DNA of 64,000 bases from Lepidurus packardi (taxonomy: Eukaryota; Arthropoda; Branchiopoda; Notostraca; Triopsidae). The stretch spans positions 5,972,565 through 6,036,564 of the forward strand of contig JAKZAN010000001.1 of assembly GCA_023053545.1 (NCBI GenBank), written 5' to 3'. Positions 62,259 to 64,000 of this stretch are shown here, piece after piece. The position numbers and the translations under genes are program-made. The first letter of the stretch is position 1. Each line of letters opens with the position of its first letter. Below the pieces are notes generated by a model, which was not told where the DNA came from, made no database searches, and worked only from the letters and a program-made list of their open reading frames with translations.

Positions 62259-62563
62259 TTCCGGTGTAAGTCGTGACTATTGTTTGGCTTCGTATGTACA
62301 TGTTAATTCTCTGCAAGTTTTCCATGTAGACAGAAAGCAGTTATTACGGTGATGCAGTTAAATACATGACTATTCAGTCGTACATATAATTTATAAAGTC
62401 TAGAAGCAAAATTGGTCAAATCGAAAAAAAGAAAGTTTCTGCGTAGGCTAGAAATTTTTTTCATTCCTAAAAGGAAAACAGATAATGTGTGTCATATATG
62501 AGGCTGGTCTTTTTGGTGCAACTCTTAACGTAGTAAGTCGCTTCTAATTGGGGTTAGGAAGAT
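62259..62563. other. ASPG 3' region
   Basis: No gene or clear poly(A) hexamer that I would commit to. ASPG and the unidentified minus-strand frame end toward each other here. Confidence 0.4.
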
Positions 62564-62908
62564 TTAGATTGAAAACTTCCTGACTTGCAACTCCGCGTCC
62601 TTACACGGCCTCTTCATCCCTCTGTCTCCTGCTTTTCCTCTGTCTTTCTCCTCAATATGACGCCATCCTAATTCGTCTCTGAAATCTTGGAACGTATACA
62701 ATTCCCTCTCTATTTCTAAGCCTCCCAGTTTCTTGAGAAGCTTACGAAACTGCTCAACGACGGAACGTGTCAAGTTATCCATCATACCTGGAGTAAAGCT
62801 GGAGCTAGACTTAAGTTTATGTCCGAACGTGAGTGTTGGCATTCCGTGTTTGGCTAAACGTACCGGATTTAGCCCATTGACATTGTAGTGCTTGAAACGT
62901 ACCATCAA
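62564..62908 (-). CDS. Unidentified open reading frame, possibly a last exon
   Basis: A 114-codon frame starting MMVRFKHYNVNG. The reading continues upstream without a stop to NQWTSLMVRFK, where TTTCAG|GAACCAG (near 62926) would be a good acceptor, so this may be the last exon of a larger gene with unseen first exons. It is lysine- and arginine-rich, with a helix-prone middle (SVVEQFRKLLKKLGG) and no cysteine pattern or membrane segment. I do not recognise it. It could be a small mitochondrial or nuclear protein, or a chance frame. Confidence 0.3.
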   Translation of the reverse strand: MMVRFKHYNVNGLNPVRLAKHGMPTLTFGHKLKSSSSFTPGMMDNLTRSVVEQFRKLLKKLGGLEIERELYTFQDFRDELGWRHIEEKDRGKAGDRGMKRPCKDAELQVRKFSI

Positions 62909-63480
62909 GGAAGTCCACTGGTTCCTGAAAGGAAATCGCTCATCTTTGGGAGGTCTTCATTGTGAAATGCCTGATTGACAGGTCCCTTCTTGAGAGGGAA
63001 ATACGAAACCTTGCTGCTATAACCACTTATTACGCACAAAATTCAAAGTGGCAGAGTTGGGAAGAAGTGTACCGCAAAAGGATATGGTTTGGATGGTACG
63101 CAGCCAGTCGTAGCATAGAATGCAACAAGGTGTCCCGTCCTGGACGTTGAGCTAAAAAGTTTGGCTGAAAAAGCGAACCAACATACCGTGTACTTGCGAC
63201 GGAAGTTTTGCTAGTCGTGCAAAACACTGGCAAGAAGCAACACACGAGAAGCAAGAAGGACACGCTTAGTACGATTCCCAGTAGAGAGGATACCGGTCTA
63301 AGAAATTTTGTTAACACCTCGTAGACACGTTTATGAAGTGATTAGCCATGTAACTGGGCGAAAGGCTAAACTTTGCTCCCTGCATTCATATTCAGCGCAC
63401 GTCCGTTGTCTTAATTTTATTTGCTTTGACTAAAGAAATTGAATTTTAAAGTTCCCAGTGTTGGTGATATTCTGATTCCG
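62909..63480. other. Intergenic region before fuseless
   Basis: No gene can be supported. The minus-strand frame at 63317-63030 has a hydrophobic start but no family resemblance or splice context. Confidence 0.4.
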
Positions 63481-64000
63481 ATGTCAGGTATCCAAAGAGG
63501 GACAAAAATGTCGTGTCTAGGAGTGGTAGACTCGCTTTTTTCCATGGTAGTGGTGGCACCCTTGGTAGTGGGATACTGGCGAGGCACGTGGAATTTATTA
63601 GACTTGAAGCTTTTCCCTCAAAATTCTGAATTAAGTTGCTGGCTGTCACTAGCAATTGGTTTTACGTTGTCTTTTGTTGCAACGGCTTTGCAAAGACCCT
63701 TGGAAAGATGGCTTACACCACGACTACCATGCGGATTGTATTTCCTCTCCTCGCGACTTTATACGGTTATCTCATGTTATGGTAAACATAACCGTTATCT
63801 GGATACTTAATATAACTTGTTTCTTGATTGCAAGGTTGCGTGAATCAATGGCGGGGTGTTTGGGCGACCTTGGATTATTACACTGGGATGCATTGGCACT
63901 CGGCAGCAGCATCGGTAGCAATTGGTGTAGCCGGGTTAGTCGCCCTTCGAGGTTTCAGAAATGTTCTAGCGCCGCCGATGGTTATCGTATTGGACGAGCC
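63481..64000 (+). CDS. fusl: Fuseless-type presynaptic multi-pass membrane protein (5' part)
   Basis: In Drosophila, Fuseless organises presynaptic calcium channels, and I know the family from arthropods. Two exons are visible: 63481-63781 and 63835 to the window end, with the gene continuing beyond it. I chose the ATG at 63481; another lies at 63508. Hydrophobic helices include [17 protein letters not shown] and [20 protein letters not shown]. The paired W-rich motifs [15 protein letters not shown] and [17 protein letters not shown] are the family signature. A further helix, [15 protein letters not shown], and [13 protein letters not shown] follow. The intron is 53 bp, GT-AG, phase 1. Confidence 0.85.

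Noticed and set aside
63030-63317. Minus-strand membrane protein near fuseless
   Set aside because: A leucine/valine-rich start followed by unstructured sequence, with no family match and no splice context.

Overview
This is nuclear DNA of an arthropod, AT-rich, with compact genes whose introns are mostly 50-120 bp with GT-AG ends. The arthropod call rests on three things. There is a Fuseless-type presynaptic membrane protein at the right edge. There are CCTAA/TTAGG pentamer tracts of the arthropod telomere type. The conserved genes have arthropod-like lengths. I cannot name the species.

Layout, left to right. A 6.7 kb DNA transposon (346-7040) has long inverted ends and a perfect 8-bp target duplication. 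It carries two convergent genes, a small CCHC zinc-knuckle protein and an 874-residue OTU/C2H2/PHD protein, but no transposase that I recognise. It ends 45 bp before the start codon of ESD. Then come ESD (S-formylglutathione hydrolase), TADA3 (SAGA/ATAC adaptor), HIKESHI (minus; HSP70 import), VPS53 (GARP/EARP tethering), an unnamed secreted or membrane protein (minus), PSMD2/Rpn1 (minus; 26S proteasome), BTBD7, p190RhoGAP (21 coding exons), PLK4 (centriole duplication kinase), B3GALNT2 (beta-1,3-N-acetylgalactosaminyltransferase), OPA3 (minus; two alternative first exons), a synaptotagmin-14/16 gene, an RBM4/Lark-like RRM-RGG protein, ASPG (asparaginase with ankyrin repeats), an unidentified minus-strand reading frame and the first part of fuseless.

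These are unrelated housekeeping and signalling genes on both strands. Nothing suggests an operon or a pathway cluster. Exon borders were set by GT-AG consensus, codon phase and remembered family sequences. Total coding lengths divide by three in every complete multi-exon model.

Intergenic and intronic DNA holds small mobile elements: MITE-like palindromes in two p190RhoGAP introns, a MITE family shared between the big transposon and a p190 intron, a tRNA-like SINE fragment, and a 322-bp inverted-end element in an ASPG intron with an unusually long 21-bp flanking duplication. The most interesting items are the transposon with its unusual cargo, the OPA3 alternative first exons, the cysteine-rich linker in PLK4 and the 21-bp-duplication element.
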